NCBI RefSeq assembly: GCF_009707125.1
Contig: NZ_WLVL01000023.1
Location: forward strand, 1-64,000
Reading direction: 5' to 3'
Source: Arsenicicoccus cauae
Lineage (GTDB): Bacteria; Actinomycetota; Actinomycetes; Actinomycetales; Dermatophilaceae
DNA length: 64,000 nucleotides
The position numbers were made by a program, and so were the translations under genes. Below the pieces are notes generated by a model. It was not told the origin of the DNA. It worked only from the letters and a program-made list of their open reading frames with translations, and made no database searches. This document shows, in pieces, positions 52,775 to 60,722 of the stretch; position 1 is the first letter of the stretch; each line of letters opens with the position of its first letter.

Positions 52775-53961
52775 CCTCCGATGGGGTGGTTGGGCCAGCC
52801 GGTGTAGCACTCGGCGACGTAGGCGCGGCCCTGCTGGGTCGACGTCACCGTCTCGAGCTCGCCCATCTGCCGACGCACGTCGAAGGCGTCGGCGCCGGGC
52901 GGGGTGTGCAGCATCTGGGTCATCCAGTAGGAGAAGTTCTGCGAGCGCCACACCCGAGCCAGGGCCCGCGGGCCGTAGGTCTCGAGCACCTCGACGTCCT
53001 GGGTGTCGAGCGCCTGCTCGAGCACGTCCGCCAGCACCTTGACGTCGGCGAGCGCCAGGTTGAGGCCCTTGGCGCCGGTGGGCGGCACCGTGTGGGCGGC
53101 GTCGCCGGCCAGCACGAGCCGGCCGTGACTCATGGGCTCCTGCACGAAGGAACGGAAGTTGAGCCGGGCCCGCTCGAAGATCGGGCCGGTCTCGAGCTCG
53201 AAGCCGTCCCCGGCGACGCGCGCCTGCAGCTCCGACCAGATCTGGTCCTCGCTCCAGGCGTGCACGTCCTCGTCAGGCTCGCACTGGAGGTACATGCGCT
53301 GGACGCTGTCGGTGCGCTGGCTGATCAGGGCGAAGCCGCGGCCGGACTGGGCATAGATGAGCTCGGGGGCGCTCATCGGCGCCTCGCACAGGATCCCGAA
53401 CCACGCGAAGGGGTACTCCTTGCCGTAGATGCGTCGGCGGGCCTCGGGCACCAGCCGTCGGCACTGGCTGCGCGACCCGTCTGCCCCGACGACATAGGTC
53501 GCCCGCAGCTCGTGACGCTCACCGCCTGCGTCCGTGAAGCGCACCGTGGGAGAGTCCGTCTCGACGCCGTCGACCTCCACCTCGGTGACCCCGAAGCGCA
53601 CGTCCCCGCCGTCGCGCTCCCGAGCGTCCGCGAGGTCGATGAAGACGTCCGTCTGCGGATAGAGCCAGACCGAGGCGCCCACCAGCTCCTGGAAGTCGAT
53701 CCGGTGCCCCTGTCCGTGCAGCCGCAGCTCGACCCCCTCGTGCTCGTAGCCGTCGCGCAGGATCCGGTCGCTGACCCCGTCGAGGAGCATCCGGGCGCTG
53801 TCGGCCTCGAGGATGCCCGCGCGGTGGGTGGTCTCGATCTCCTGGCGGGTGCGGGTGTCGATCGCCACCGACTCGACACCTCGCCGGGCGAGCAGGTGGG
53901 AGAGCATGAGCCCGGCAGGCCCGGCCCCGACGATCGCGACGGGCGTGGTGCTGACGGTCAT
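52771..53961 (-). CDS. pobA: 4-Hydroxybenzoate 3-monooxygenase
   Basis: A 396-residue flavoprotein hydroxylase that converts 4-hydroxybenzoate to protocatechuate with NAD(P)H and oxygen. FAD motifs: VAIVGAGPAGLMLSHLLARR, VVGADGSRSQCRRLVP (DG motif) and LAGDAAHTVPPTGAKGLNLA. The segments RTRQEIETTHRAGILE and LYPQTDVFIDL are specific to PobA. AGGAGG stands nine bases before the ATG at 53961. It lies between the aldehyde dehydrogenase and the crotonase fusion; no protocatechuate dioxygenase genes are in the window. Confidence 0.93.
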   Translation of the reverse strand: MTVSTTPVAIVGAGPAGLMLSHLLARRGVESVAIDTRTRQEIETTHRAGILEADSARMLLDGVSDRILRDGYEHEGVELRLHGQGHRIDFQELVGASVWLYPQTDVFIDLADARERDGGDVRFGVTEVEVDGVETDSPTVRFTDAGGERHELRATYVVGADGSRSQCRRLVPEARRRIYGKEYPFAWFGILCEAPMSAPELIYAQSGRGFALISQRTDSVQRMYLQCEPDEDVHAWSEDQIWSELQARVAGDGFELETGPIFERARLNFRSFVQEPMSHGRLVLAGDAAHTVPPTGAKGLNLALADVKVLADVLEQALDTQDVEVLETYGPRALARVWRSQNFSYWMTQMLHTPPGADAFDVRRQMGELETVTSTQQGRAYVAECYTGWPNHPIGG

Positions 53962-53995
53962 GCCTAGCCTCCTGGCTGGTCGTGGGAGCAGTCTG

Positions 53996-54976
53996 TCACC
54001 GGGCGCCGAGCAGCGCTCGCGAGACGACGATCCGCCGGATCTGGTTGGTCCCCTCGTAGATCTGGGTGATCTTGGCGTCGCGCATCATCCGCTCGACGGG
54101 GAAGTCCGCGGTGTAGCCCGCTCCACCCAGCACCTGGACCGCGTCCACGGTGATGGACATGGCCGCGTCCGGGGCGAAGCGCTTGGCGGTGGCGCCCGCG
54201 ACGCTCATGTCGGGGCCGGCGGCCTCGGCCTCCTCCGCGGCGGCGTAGGTCAGCAGGCGCGCGGCGTGCCGCCGCATCTCCATGTCGGCGAGCATGAAGG
54301 CCACGCCCTGGAACTCGCCGATCGGTGGACCGAAGTTCGTCTGCGGCGCGTTGTCCGCGATGCGTGCGGCGAGCCCCAGCGCGTGGTCCAGGCCGGCGCC
54401 GTCGTCGACGAGGTAGTGCGCGAAGCCCACCGCGTGGCCCTCGACGGCGTCGTAGCGGCGCCCCGTCAGCATCATGTCGACCATGCGGTGTGCGCCGACG
54501 AGGCGAGGGACCCGGGCGGAGCCGCCGCCGCCCACGAACAGGCCGCGCTGCCCCTCGGGGAGGGCGTAGAAGGTGGAGCGCTCCACGACGCGCACGTGGG
54601 TGGCCGAGGCCAGCTCGAGCCCGCCGCCGACGACCGCGCCCTTGAGCACCGACACGACCGGGACGACCGAGCCCTCGATGGTCTCGAACGCGCGGTGCCA
54701 CAGGCGTGAGTGGGCGACGCCCGCCAAGGTGTCCCGCTCCGCCATCTCGGCGAGGTCCAGCCCGGCGCAGAAGTGGTCGCCCGCGGCGTCCAGCACGATC
54801 GCACGGACCTCGGGGAGCAGATCGGTGAAGATGCGCTCCAGGCCAAGGATGGTGATGTCGGACAATGCATTTCGCTTGGCGGGGCTGCTCAGCGTGATGA
54901 TGCCGACGGCACCCTCGCGATGCAGCGACAGGGTCTCGGGGACCTCGCAACCATCGTGCACGACACCGGAACTCAT
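53996..54976 (-). CDS. Chimeric crotonase / acyl-CoA dehydrogenase C-terminal domain
   Basis: One continuous frame of 326 residues. Residues 1-215 are a crotonase (enoyl-CoA hydratase family): DAAGDHFCAGLDLAEM and VLKGAVVGGGLELASATHV form the oxyanion hole, then GLFVGGGGSARVPRLVGAH and ARIADNAPQTNF. Instead of the crotonase C-terminus, residues 216-326 are the C-terminal helical domain of an acyl-CoA dehydrogenase: FGPPIGEFQGVAFMLADME, DAVQVLGGAGYTADFPVERM and KITQIYEGTNQIRRIVVS with its catalytic glutamate. The switch is at about 54332, at the shared phenylalanine. Start ATG 54976 has GGGGAGAG upstream. Likely a deletion that joined two genes in frame; activity uncertain. Confidence 0.85.
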   Translation of the reverse strand: MSSGVVHDGCEVPETLSLHREGAVGIITLSSPAKRNALSDITILGLERIFTDLLPEVRAIVLDAAGDHFCAGLDLAEMAERDTLAGVAHSRLWHRAFETIEGSVVPVVSVLKGAVVGGGLELASATHVRVVERSTFYALPEGQRGLFVGGGGSARVPRLVGAHRMVDMMLTGRRYDAVEGHAVGFAHYLVDDGAGLDHALGLAARIADNAPQTNFGPPIGEFQGVAFMLADMEMRRHAARLLTYAAAEEAEAAGPDMSVAGATAKRFAPDAAMSITVDAVQVLGGAGYTADFPVERMMRDAKITQIYEGTNQIRRIVVSRALLGAR

Positions 54977-55091
54977 GGTCTCTCCCCGTTCTTCGGCGAA
55001 TGGCAGGGTTCCTGATACTGACACCGTGGCGCCCGGGTGCGCAAGGGTGCGGCGGCGAATTTCGCGCTGCGCGATGAGGTTGAATGGCCGA

Positions 55092-55547
55092 GTGACACAC
55101 CGTGATCGTGCGCCGGCGCCGTCATTGCTCTACGTCGTGAAGCAGCTGGAGCTGGTGACGCGGGCCCACCTTGACGCGATCGTCCGCGAGTCGGGAGTCA
55201 CGGCCTTGCAGTACACCGCCCTGACGGTGCTGGAGCGCCGGGAGGGCATGACCTCGGCCGACCTGGCGCGTCACTCCTTCGTGCGGGCCCAGTCGGCGGC
55301 CGACCTGGTCGGTGGTCTGGAGCGGCGCGGCCTCATCCGGCGCGACCCCGACCCGGCCAACCGCCGTCGCCGTCTGATCAGCCTCACCGACGAGGGGCGC
55401 GCCCTGCTGCGCCGGCAGGCGGAGCCGGTCGCCGCGCTGGAGGCGCACATGCTCAAGGACCTCGACCCGGACCAGCGCGAGAGCTTTGCCGAGGCCCTGC
55501 AGCTGTGTCGCGGCGCCATGAGTGACCTGCCGCTCGACGCCGACTGA
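55092..55547 (+). CDS. MarR-family transcriptional regulator
   Basis: A 151-residue MarR regulator with the winged HTH at residues about 35-105 (TALQYTALTVLERREGMTSA, DLARHSFVRAQSAADLVGGL, RDPDPANRRRRLISLTDEG). MarR proteins often control hydroxycinnamate and other aromatic-acid genes and respond to the CoA thioester or acid. It is divergent from the crotonase-pobA-aldehyde dehydrogenase run, so it is the likely local repressor. GTG 55092 is six bases after TTGAAT (55080-55085), consistent with a leaderless message. Confidence 0.85.
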   Translation: MTHRDRAPAPSLLYVVKQLELVTRAHLDAIVRESGVTALQYTALTVLERREGMTSADLARHSFVRAQSAADLVGGLERRGLIRRDPDPANRRRRLISLTDEGRALLRRQAEPVAALEAHMLKDLDPDQRESFAEALQLCRGAMSDLPLDAD

Positions 55548-56335
55548 TTCCGCGGCACCGCGCCCGAGGCGCCGCCGCTGGCGGCTCCCGCCGTCGCCGC
55601 GGCGCCGGTCGTCTCGCCCCGCACCACCGAGCCACGTCACGAGCAGGGCACGTTGCCCGACGGCTCCACGTGGGACATCGCGGTCCCCGCGGGGTGGAAC
55701 GGCGAGATCGTGCTGTTCAGCCACGGCTTCCGCACCGGACCCGCCAACCCCACCGTGGACGCGGGCCTCGCCCCCACCGCTGCGCCCTGCAGGCACGCGG
55801 GTATGCCGTGGCGCAGTCGTCATACGCCCGGACCGGGTGGGCACTCGGCAGCGCGGTCCACGACCAGATCGGCGTGCTCGCCGAGTTCCGGGCCCGCGTC
55901 GGTGAGCCGCGGCGCACCCTGGCCATGGGACGGTCGATGGGCGGACTGGTGAGCAGCCTGCTCGCGGAGCGCCGGGACGCCGCCATCGACGGGGCGATCA
56001 GCACCTGCGGCCGCCGTCAAGGTCGAGCGGGCGGGCTCTGGCGCCCTGCTGGGTCAGGCCTACGGGCAGCGGACGGGGCACTGCACGTTCACCCCTGCCG
56101 AGAACGTCGCCGCGGTGCCGGCGATGCGGGAGCGACTCGCCGCCGGACGGTGGGCCCGGGCCGTGAAGCCGCAGTCGCTGCAGCGGGTCGCGGACGCGGC
56201 CGACCTCGGCGGCGCGGCGTTCGTGAGCTATCGGGCGGGCGCGTTCGTCAACGACCGGGCCGACCGCGACCCCTACGGCCCGCGCCGCTGGCCTGGGTCG
56301 CCCGGCCCTGGCCCTCGGCGAGGTCCGGCCGGCGC
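55548..56335 (+). pseudogene. Broken secreted alpha/beta hydrolase
   Basis: Starting right after the MarR stop, the sequence reads through several frames as one alpha/beta hydrolase: an Ala/Pro-rich stretch, then DGSTWDIAVPAGWNGEIVLF and SHGFRTGPANP in frame one; after about 55770 the frame shifts to GYAVAQSSYARTGWALGSAV and the nucleophile elbow GRSMGG; after about 56010 it shifts again to AFVSYRAGAFVNDRAD. The 5' end with the signal peptide is missing and at least two shifts are needed. An esterase is likely; a feruloyl-esterase-like role next to the aromatic genes is only a guess. Confidence 0.6.
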
Positions 56336-56340
56336 GGCGC

Positions 56341-57042
56341 TCAGACGGAGCGCAGCACCGCCGTGACCTTGCCGAGGATCGTCGCCTGCTTGCCGTCGAT
56401 GGGCTCGAAGGCGGGGTTGTGGGGGAGCAGCCACGGGTGCCCGAGCTTGCGCTTGAAGGTCTTGACCGTCGCCTCGCCGTCGATCATGGCCGCGACGATG
56501 TCGCCGCTGTCGGCGTCGGGCTGCTGGCGCACGACCACCCAGTCGCCGTCGCAGATCGCCGCGTCGACCATGGAGTCACCGACGACCTTGAGCAGGAACA
56601 GCTGGCCCTCGCCCACGACCTGGCGGGGGAGCGGGAATACGTCCTCCACCACCTCCTCGGCCGTGATCGGGACACCGGCGGCGATGCGGCCGAGGACCGG
56701 CACGTATGACGCCTGGGGCCGCTGGTCACGCACGCCCGTTACGTCGGTGCTGTCGTCGGCGTCGGCGTGGAAGGCCTCGGGCGCCCAGTCGGGGGAGACG
56801 ACCTCGATGGCGCGCGGGCGGTTGGGGTCGCGTCGCAGCATGCCCTTGCGCTCGAGGGTCTGCAGCTGGTGCGAGACGCTGCTCACGCTGGCGAGACCCA
56901 CGGCGTCGCCGATCTCGCGGATGCTCGGGGGATAGCCGCGGCGCTCGACCGTGTCGCGGATGAACTCCAGGATCTTGCGCTGGCGGACGGTGAGCCGCTG
57001 CCCGCCGTCGCGCTCGGGCAAGGAGGTGACCTTGGCCATCAT
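56341..57042 (-). CDS. lexA: LexA repressor
   Basis: LexA represses the SOS regulon and self-cleaves with RecA. The 233-residue protein has the HTH at residues about 15-75 ([39 protein letters not shown]), the cleavage site Ala-Gly in GRIAAGVPI, and the catalytic Ser/Lys in [11 protein letters not shown] and [12 protein letters not shown] 57042 or 57039 may start; GAGGGAG is upstream. Two SOS boxes lie between it and the divergent LysM gene, so it is autoregulated. Confidence 0.97.
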   Translation of the reverse strand: MMAKVTSLPERDGGQRLTVRQRKILEFIRDTVERRGYPPSIREIGDAVGLASVSSVSHQLQTLERKGMLRRDPNRPRAIEVVSPDWAPEAFHADADDSTDVTGVRDQRPQASYVPVLGRIAAGVPITAEEVVEDVFPLPRQVVGEGQLFLLKVVGDSMVDAAICDGDWVVVRQQPDADSGDIVAAMIDGEATVKTFKRKLGHPWLLPHNPAFEPIDGKQATILGKVTAVLRSV

Positions 57043-57178
57043 GCTCGCTCCCTCGGTGGCTGCAGGCCTCTGACCTGCGCTGATGTCGGTCGGAGACCCT
57101 CGGGGGCGGGGGTATGTCAGTGGTCGCTGGTTGAGTGTCTCCCGTGGCCACCCAGGCTACCGGGGTCGAAGGCGTGTT

Positions 57179-57247
57179 TCAAACACTCGTTCGACGCGAG
57201 TCTTCACATCGACCCCAGGGATGCTGTACTTTCGTACAAGCGTTCTA
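57179..57247. promoter_or_regulatory. Two SOS (LexA) boxes between lexA and the LysM gene
   Basis: TCAAACACTCGTTCGA (57179-57194) matches the actinobacterial LexA consensus TCGAAC-N4-GTTCGA at 11 of 12 positions; TCGTACAAGCGTTCTA (57232-57247) matches at 10 of 12. A further half site TCGAAC follows at 57248. The boxes serve the divergent lexA and LysM genes. Confidence 0.85.
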
Positions 57248-57294
57248 TCGAACGGATGAGCGAGCCACCTCGGTTCGCCGACAAGGAGGACCCT

Positions 57295-57690
57295 ATGAGT
57301 GCAGCTGTTGCGTGGGGCGACACCACCGCACCGGCACGTGTGCCCGGACGTCCCCGACTGCACCTGGTGCCGACCGGTGACGCCGTCCCGGCCCGAGCGC
57401 CCCGTCGTCTCCGCTTCACGCGTCGCGGCCGGCTCGCGATGACCATCACCGTGGCTGTGCTCGTCGCCGTCGCGGCGTTCTCCGCCTGGTCCTCGCTGGC
57501 CTCGGCGGCCCCGACTGGCGTGCCCGCCCACGTCGTGACGGTCGCGAGCGGCGACACCCTGTCCGAGATCGCTGCTCGCGAGATGCCGGGCGTCCGCACC
57601 GACGACGCCGTCCTGCGTCTCGTGGCAGCCAATCACCTGCAGAACGACCAGATCATGACCGGCCAGACGCTGGTCGTCCCGGCTCGCTGA
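57295..57690 (+). CDS. SOS-induced LysM cell-division suppressor (ChiZ/DivS-position)
   Basis: A 131-residue membrane-anchored protein: basic cytoplasmic part, one membrane segment (LAMTITVAVLVAVAAFSAWS) and an extracellular LysM domain (VTVASGDTLSEIAAREM ... IMTGQTLVVPAR) that binds peptidoglycan. ATG 57295 is chosen for the AAGGAGGA site five bases upstream over ATG 57256. Divergent from lexA with shared SOS boxes, it holds the position of mycobacterial Rv2719c (ChiZ) and corynebacterial DivS, which delay division after DNA damage. Function is by synteny and domain. Confidence 0.85.
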   Translation: MSAAVAWGDTTAPARVPGRPRLHLVPTGDAVPARAPRRLRFTRRGRLAMTITVAVLVAVAAFSAWSSLASAAPTGVPAHVVTVASGDTLSEIAAREMPGVRTDDAVLRLVAANHLQNDQIMTGQTLVVPAR

Positions 57691-57786
57691 TCCGGCCGAC
57701 CTCGCATCGTTCCGCGGGATCCTTTCCGTCCGCTCGAGCGTTGATCCTCACGAACGGCCCCGACCGATGTCGCGCCACTGGGCATC

Positions 57787-57807
57787 CGGGCACGTTGCAC
57801 GTGCCCG
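57787..57807. terminator. Nine-base inverted repeat between convergent LysM and TetR genes
   Basis: CGGGCACGT and ACGTGCCCG are separated by TGC in the 280-bp gap after the LysM gene. It could end both transcripts or bind a dimeric protein. No gene is seen in this gap. Confidence 0.45.
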
Positions 57808-57970
57808 CTGCAAGACCCTCGGCGCATCTCGCCGTCGAGCGGACACGGTCGCCTGTCGCAGCAGGCGAGCGGGGCCCACGACCTGCGTCGTGGCGCTCAC
57901 CATCAGGGGGTGGTGACGCCACGGCGCAACTCTGTCCAGTCAGGCCGATCGTGCCCCGGTGGGCGGCCCG

Positions 57971-58642
57971 TCAGGAGGAGCCTGTGGCGTCCGGCGAGCT
58001 GTCCGGCGGACGACCGTAGGCCTGGCGCAGTGTCTGCACGTAGGTCGCGAAGGCGCTTGCCATGTCGAGCGTCCCGCCCGAGAGCAACCACTGCGTCTGT
58101 AGCCCGTCCATCATGGCGAGGGAGGAGCTGGCGACCTGCTCGGTCGGCGTCTCCGGCGCTACCGTGCCCGCGCGCACCCCGAAGGCGAGGTCGTCGACGA
58201 TGGCCTGGCGCGCCTCTGCGTAGTGGCGCTGGGCCCAGTCGTGAGCCGGGTGGTCTGCGTCAAGCGCCTCGCTGGAGACCGTCACGTAGAGGCGCACGAG
58301 CTGCGGCCGTGTGCTGTTGAGCAGGACGAGGCGACCTAGCCGTTCGAGGGCCCGCCACCCCTCCGGCGCACAGGGCTCGAGAGCGATCAGGTCGTCACGG
58401 TCGCGCTGGTCGCGCAGAGCGAGGACCTCGGTCAGCAGGGCTTCCTTGTGGGGGAAGTGATGGGTGAGAGCGGTGGGGGACAGGTCCGCCCCCTTGGCGA
58501 TCTGAGCGAGCGCGGTGGCGCGGAAGCCCTGCCTCGCAAACAGCTCGAGGCTCGCCGCGACGATGCGGGCGCGTGTGGCGGCGCCGTCACTGCCGCGGGG
58601 GCGTCCGGGGCCACGACGGACCCGCGTCGCGTCCGTGCTCAT
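57971..58642 (-). CDS. TetR-family transcriptional regulator
   Basis: A 223-residue TetR regulator with an HTH at residues about 25-70 (RARIVAASLELFARQGFRA; TALAQIAKGADLSPTALTHH; FPHKEALLTEVLALRD). The C-terminal ligand domain is of the TetR_C_6/BetI-like type. ATG 58642 lies six bases after TAGGGT on the minus strand, a leaderless pattern. No obvious target gene is adjacent: the neighbours are a secreted PKD-like protein and the SOS LysM gene. Confidence 0.85.
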   Translation of the reverse strand: MSTDATRVRRGPGRPRGSDGAATRARIVAASLELFARQGFRATALAQIAKGADLSPTALTHHFPHKEALLTEVLALRDQRDRDDLIALEPCAPEGWRALERLGRLVLLNSTRPQLVRLYVTVSSEALDADHPAHDWAQRHYAEARQAIVDDLAFGVRAGTVAPETPTEQVASSSLAMMDGLQTQWLLSGGTLDMASAFATYVQTLRQAYGRPPDSSPDATGSS

Positions 58643-58740
58643 GGGCCGACCCTACTCGCTGGCCGGACATGGCCGAAGGCTCTGCGATGTCCGGTCGCGT
58701 CCGTGCGGTGAGCGGCACCGACGCCGCCGCACGGTGAGCG

Positions 58741-59628
58741 TCAGCCCTGGTCGATCAGCTCGTTGCGGCTGGTGCGGACGTCGATGGGCTGGTCGGGCCC
58801 GGGGATCTGCACGGTGTCGGCGATGGCGGTCCACGGCCCGCCGTCGACGCTGTACTCCCCGGAGTACGTCGCCGTCACGTTGATCGCGAAGCGACCTGGT
58901 TTGGGGTAAGGGTAGGTGACGTCGCCGGTGGGGTAGGGGCCACCCATGCTCGACGTCGGCCCCACCGCGCCCCCGTCCCCGAAGTCGTAGACGTAGCTAC
59001 GCCCCACCGGGCGGATGCGCACCGCGTGCCCGAGCAGGCCCACGGTGCTGATCTCGCCAGGCTCGAACCCTGCCGGGTCCCAGGCGATCTGGACGTAGGT
59101 GGGCAGGGTCACCAGGGTGCGCCCACCCACCGGTTGTACCTCGGCCACGGGCTTGGCGAACGGCGTGGTGTGAAAGGCCTGCACGATCATCGCCTCGGTC
59201 AGCACCGGCTGCGGCGGGGCCGCTTGGGCGGGCGCTCCCGGCGCCGCCGGCGCGGCCTGCACGGGGCCCACGGGAGCGGCCGGGTCCGGGATGAACCCCG
59301 GCACCGCCGTCTCCCATACGCCCGGCCCGTCCCGAGACAGCAACGGCCGCTGCGGCACGTAAGAGAACGACGGAGGTTCAACTCCAGGCCGCCGGGCGCT
59401 AGTCGTCTTCGCCTGCAGGCCGTTACGCTCAGAAACCCCTATTGTGGGGGGCGCGACAACTCGTTTGGGGGAAGGGCGACCGCGATGGGGGTTATTCCCG
59501 CGGGTTATCGTGATCGTGCCGGAAATGCGAATGCCCGAACCGGTCGTATCGCCTCCCCAATCCGGGCTAGGCGGGGGCTGACCGGTTGCCGTCAGCGCAG
59601 TGACCGTCGCTAGGGCCAAGAACTTCAC
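58741..59628 (-). CDS. Secreted PKD-like protein
   Basis: A 295-residue exported protein. GTG 59628 overlaps the upstream stop (GTGA), has AAGGA six bases before it and starts a signal peptide (KFLALATVTALTATG); an ATG 30 bases earlier is less likely. A Pro/Ala-rich linker spans about residues 100-140. The C-terminal half resembles a PKD-type beta sandwich (YVYDFGDGGAVGPTSSMGG, FAINVTATYSGEYSVDGGPW). It is coupled to the DUF6318 lipoprotein, a pairing common in actinobacteria. The first 60 codons use less G/C than the rest. Function unknown, probably surface interaction. Confidence 0.7.
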   Translation of the reverse strand: MKFLALATVTALTATGQPPPSPDWGGDTTGSGIRISGTITITRGNNPHRGRPSPKRVVAPPTIGVSERNGLQAKTTSARRPGVEPPSFSYVPQRPLLSRDGPGVWETAVPGFIPDPAAPVGPVQAAPAAPGAPAQAAPPQPVLTEAMIVQAFHTTPFAKPVAEVQPVGGRTLVTLPTYVQIAWDPAGFEPGEISTVGLLGHAVRIRPVGRSYVYDFGDGGAVGPTSSMGGPYPTGDVTYPYPKPGRFAINVTATYSGEYSVDGGPWTAIADTVQIPGPDQPIDVRTSRNELIDQG

Positions 59629-60266
59629 TGATAGTCCTTGATTTCCGACACTCGCCATCCATTGGCCTGCGCGCTTAGCTCAAACGCCCGCCTTGTGACT
59701 GTCGTCTTGCGTGTGGACTGCGTTGTTGCCCCATCCTGAACTGTTGGGGTGGGGGTTTCTTGCACTGTAGCGACGACCACCGTTGCGCCAGTCTGCTTAT
59801 CCTCGGCCGGCACTGTTTCCGTGACTTCAAGCATTGGGGACGCCACTCGTGCATCGGCGTCTGCCAACCGTTGGGCGTCCTTTTCGAGTTTGGCGCAGGA
59901 CTTGCAGGTGGGGAGGCTAAGGGCGGAGATCAGGCCGGTCTTCGGTGTCGTCCACGCCACGTTGACCTGGTCGATGAAGTAGCGGGTGAAGGCTTCGGCG
60001 CCCTCGGGGGTGTGGGCGCGTGCCGCAGCGGGGATGGCGGGGGTCGCGGCGGTGGTCGTCGCCGGGGAGGACGGCGCCGCTGGCGCCGTGGTCGGTGTCG
60101 CCGACGTCGGGGGCGTCGTCGCCGACCCCGCGGTCGTGCCCGACGCCGTCGGCGGCAGCTCGTGGGTGGCGGTGGTCCTGGCGCTCGTGGTGGCGCCCGA
60201 GCAGCCGGTCAGCAGCCCCGCGGCGGTCAGAGCGGCGGCGGTCAGGAGACGTCCGTGTCCACGCAT
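59625..60266 (-). CDS. DUF6318 family lipoprotein
   Basis: A 213-residue lipoprotein. The N-terminus is a lipoprotein signal with lipobox LLTGCSG, then a Thr/Ala/Pro-rich linker, then a DUF6318-like domain (HTPEGAEAFTRYFIDQVNVA, LISALSLPTCKSCAKLEKDA) with a conserved Cys pair in PTCKSC. ATG 60266 is seven bases after TAGGCT on the minus strand. The gene's 3' part and the start of the next gene have a visibly lower G/C content than the window. Function unknown. Confidence 0.75.
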   Translation of the reverse strand: MRGHGRLLTAAALTAAGLLTGCSGATTSARTTATHELPPTASGTTAGSATTPPTSATPTTAPAAPSSPATTTAATPAIPAAARAHTPEGAEAFTRYFIDQVNVAWTTPKTGLISALSLPTCKSCAKLEKDAQRLADADARVASPMLEVTETVPAEDKQTGATVVVATVQETPTPTVQDGATTQSTRKTTVTRRAFELSAQANGWRVSEIKDYQ

Positions 60267-60319
60267 GGCGTCGAGCCTAGACGTGCGGCGAGGTCGCCTG
60301 CTTCCGTCATACAGGCGTC

Positions 60320-60328
60320 TGTGGATAA
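60320..60328 (-). promoter_or_regulatory. DnaA box
   Basis: A perfect TTATCCACA on the minus strand, just downstream of the small membrane gene. Related sequences (TCGTCCACA 60708, TCATCCACA 60762, GCATCCACA 60774) occur in the nrdR leader 400 bases away. Confidence 0.45.
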
Positions 60329-60335
60329 CCCGCGA

Positions 60336-60494
60336 TCAGCGGCGGTCGCGGGTCATGACCGACACCGCATAGACCATGAACCCCGCCGCCACGAACATCA
60401 GCAGGCCGCGCACCAGGCCGCCGCTGCGGATCATCAGGGCGATCGCGAAGCACAGGAGGCCGACGACGAGTGGGGTGAGGGCGCGACGATCCAT
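60336..60494 (-). CDS. Small two-TM membrane protein (52 aa)
   Basis: A 52-residue frame: MDRRALTPLVVGLLCFAIAL, then GLVRGLLMFVAAGFMVYAVS and a basic end TRDRR. Two hydrophobic helices with a short basic loop between. The start ATG 60494 is six bases after TAGGCT, the same promoter-to-start arrangement as the DUF6318 gene (GTCTAGGCTCGAC in both), so expression is likely. No family is recognised. Confidence 0.65.
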   Translation of the reverse strand: MDRRALTPLVVGLLCFAIALMIRSGGLVRGLLMFVAAGFMVYAVSVMTRDRR

Positions 60495-60647
60495 GGGTCG
60501 AGCCTAGACCTCTGAGCCACCACCAGATCGTGGGTGCGCGGTGGGGCCGCACGGCGTTCGACCTGCCGTCACGCACAGTGATGACGGCGACACGATGGGT
60601 TGAACACGCCGTGTGACCTGGGGCGACACGTCAGCTGGGTGACGTGT

Positions 60648-60722
60648 TTGATCGTTGGGGCAGAGCGGGCATAGGATCACTACATCTAGTGGTTACACCG
60701 ATGTAAGTCGTCCACATCTAGT
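60648..60722 (+). promoter_or_regulatory. nrdRJ promoter with NrdR-box-like repeats
   Basis: TTGATC (60648-60653), 18-base spacer, TAGGAT (60672-60677). Overlapping the predicted start are three short dyads: CACTA-CATC-TAGTG (60678-60691), TTACA-CCGA-TGTAA (60693-60706) and a weaker ACATCTAGT (60714-60722). The first and third share ACATCTAGT 32 bases apart, three helical turns, as expected of paired NrdR boxes that repress ribonucleotide reductase genes. Confidence 0.7.

Noticed and set aside
57256-57294. Start of the LysM protein at ATG 57256
   Set aside because: It lacks a ribosome site and lies just next to the SOS box; ATG 57295 has AAGGAGGA at ideal spacing.
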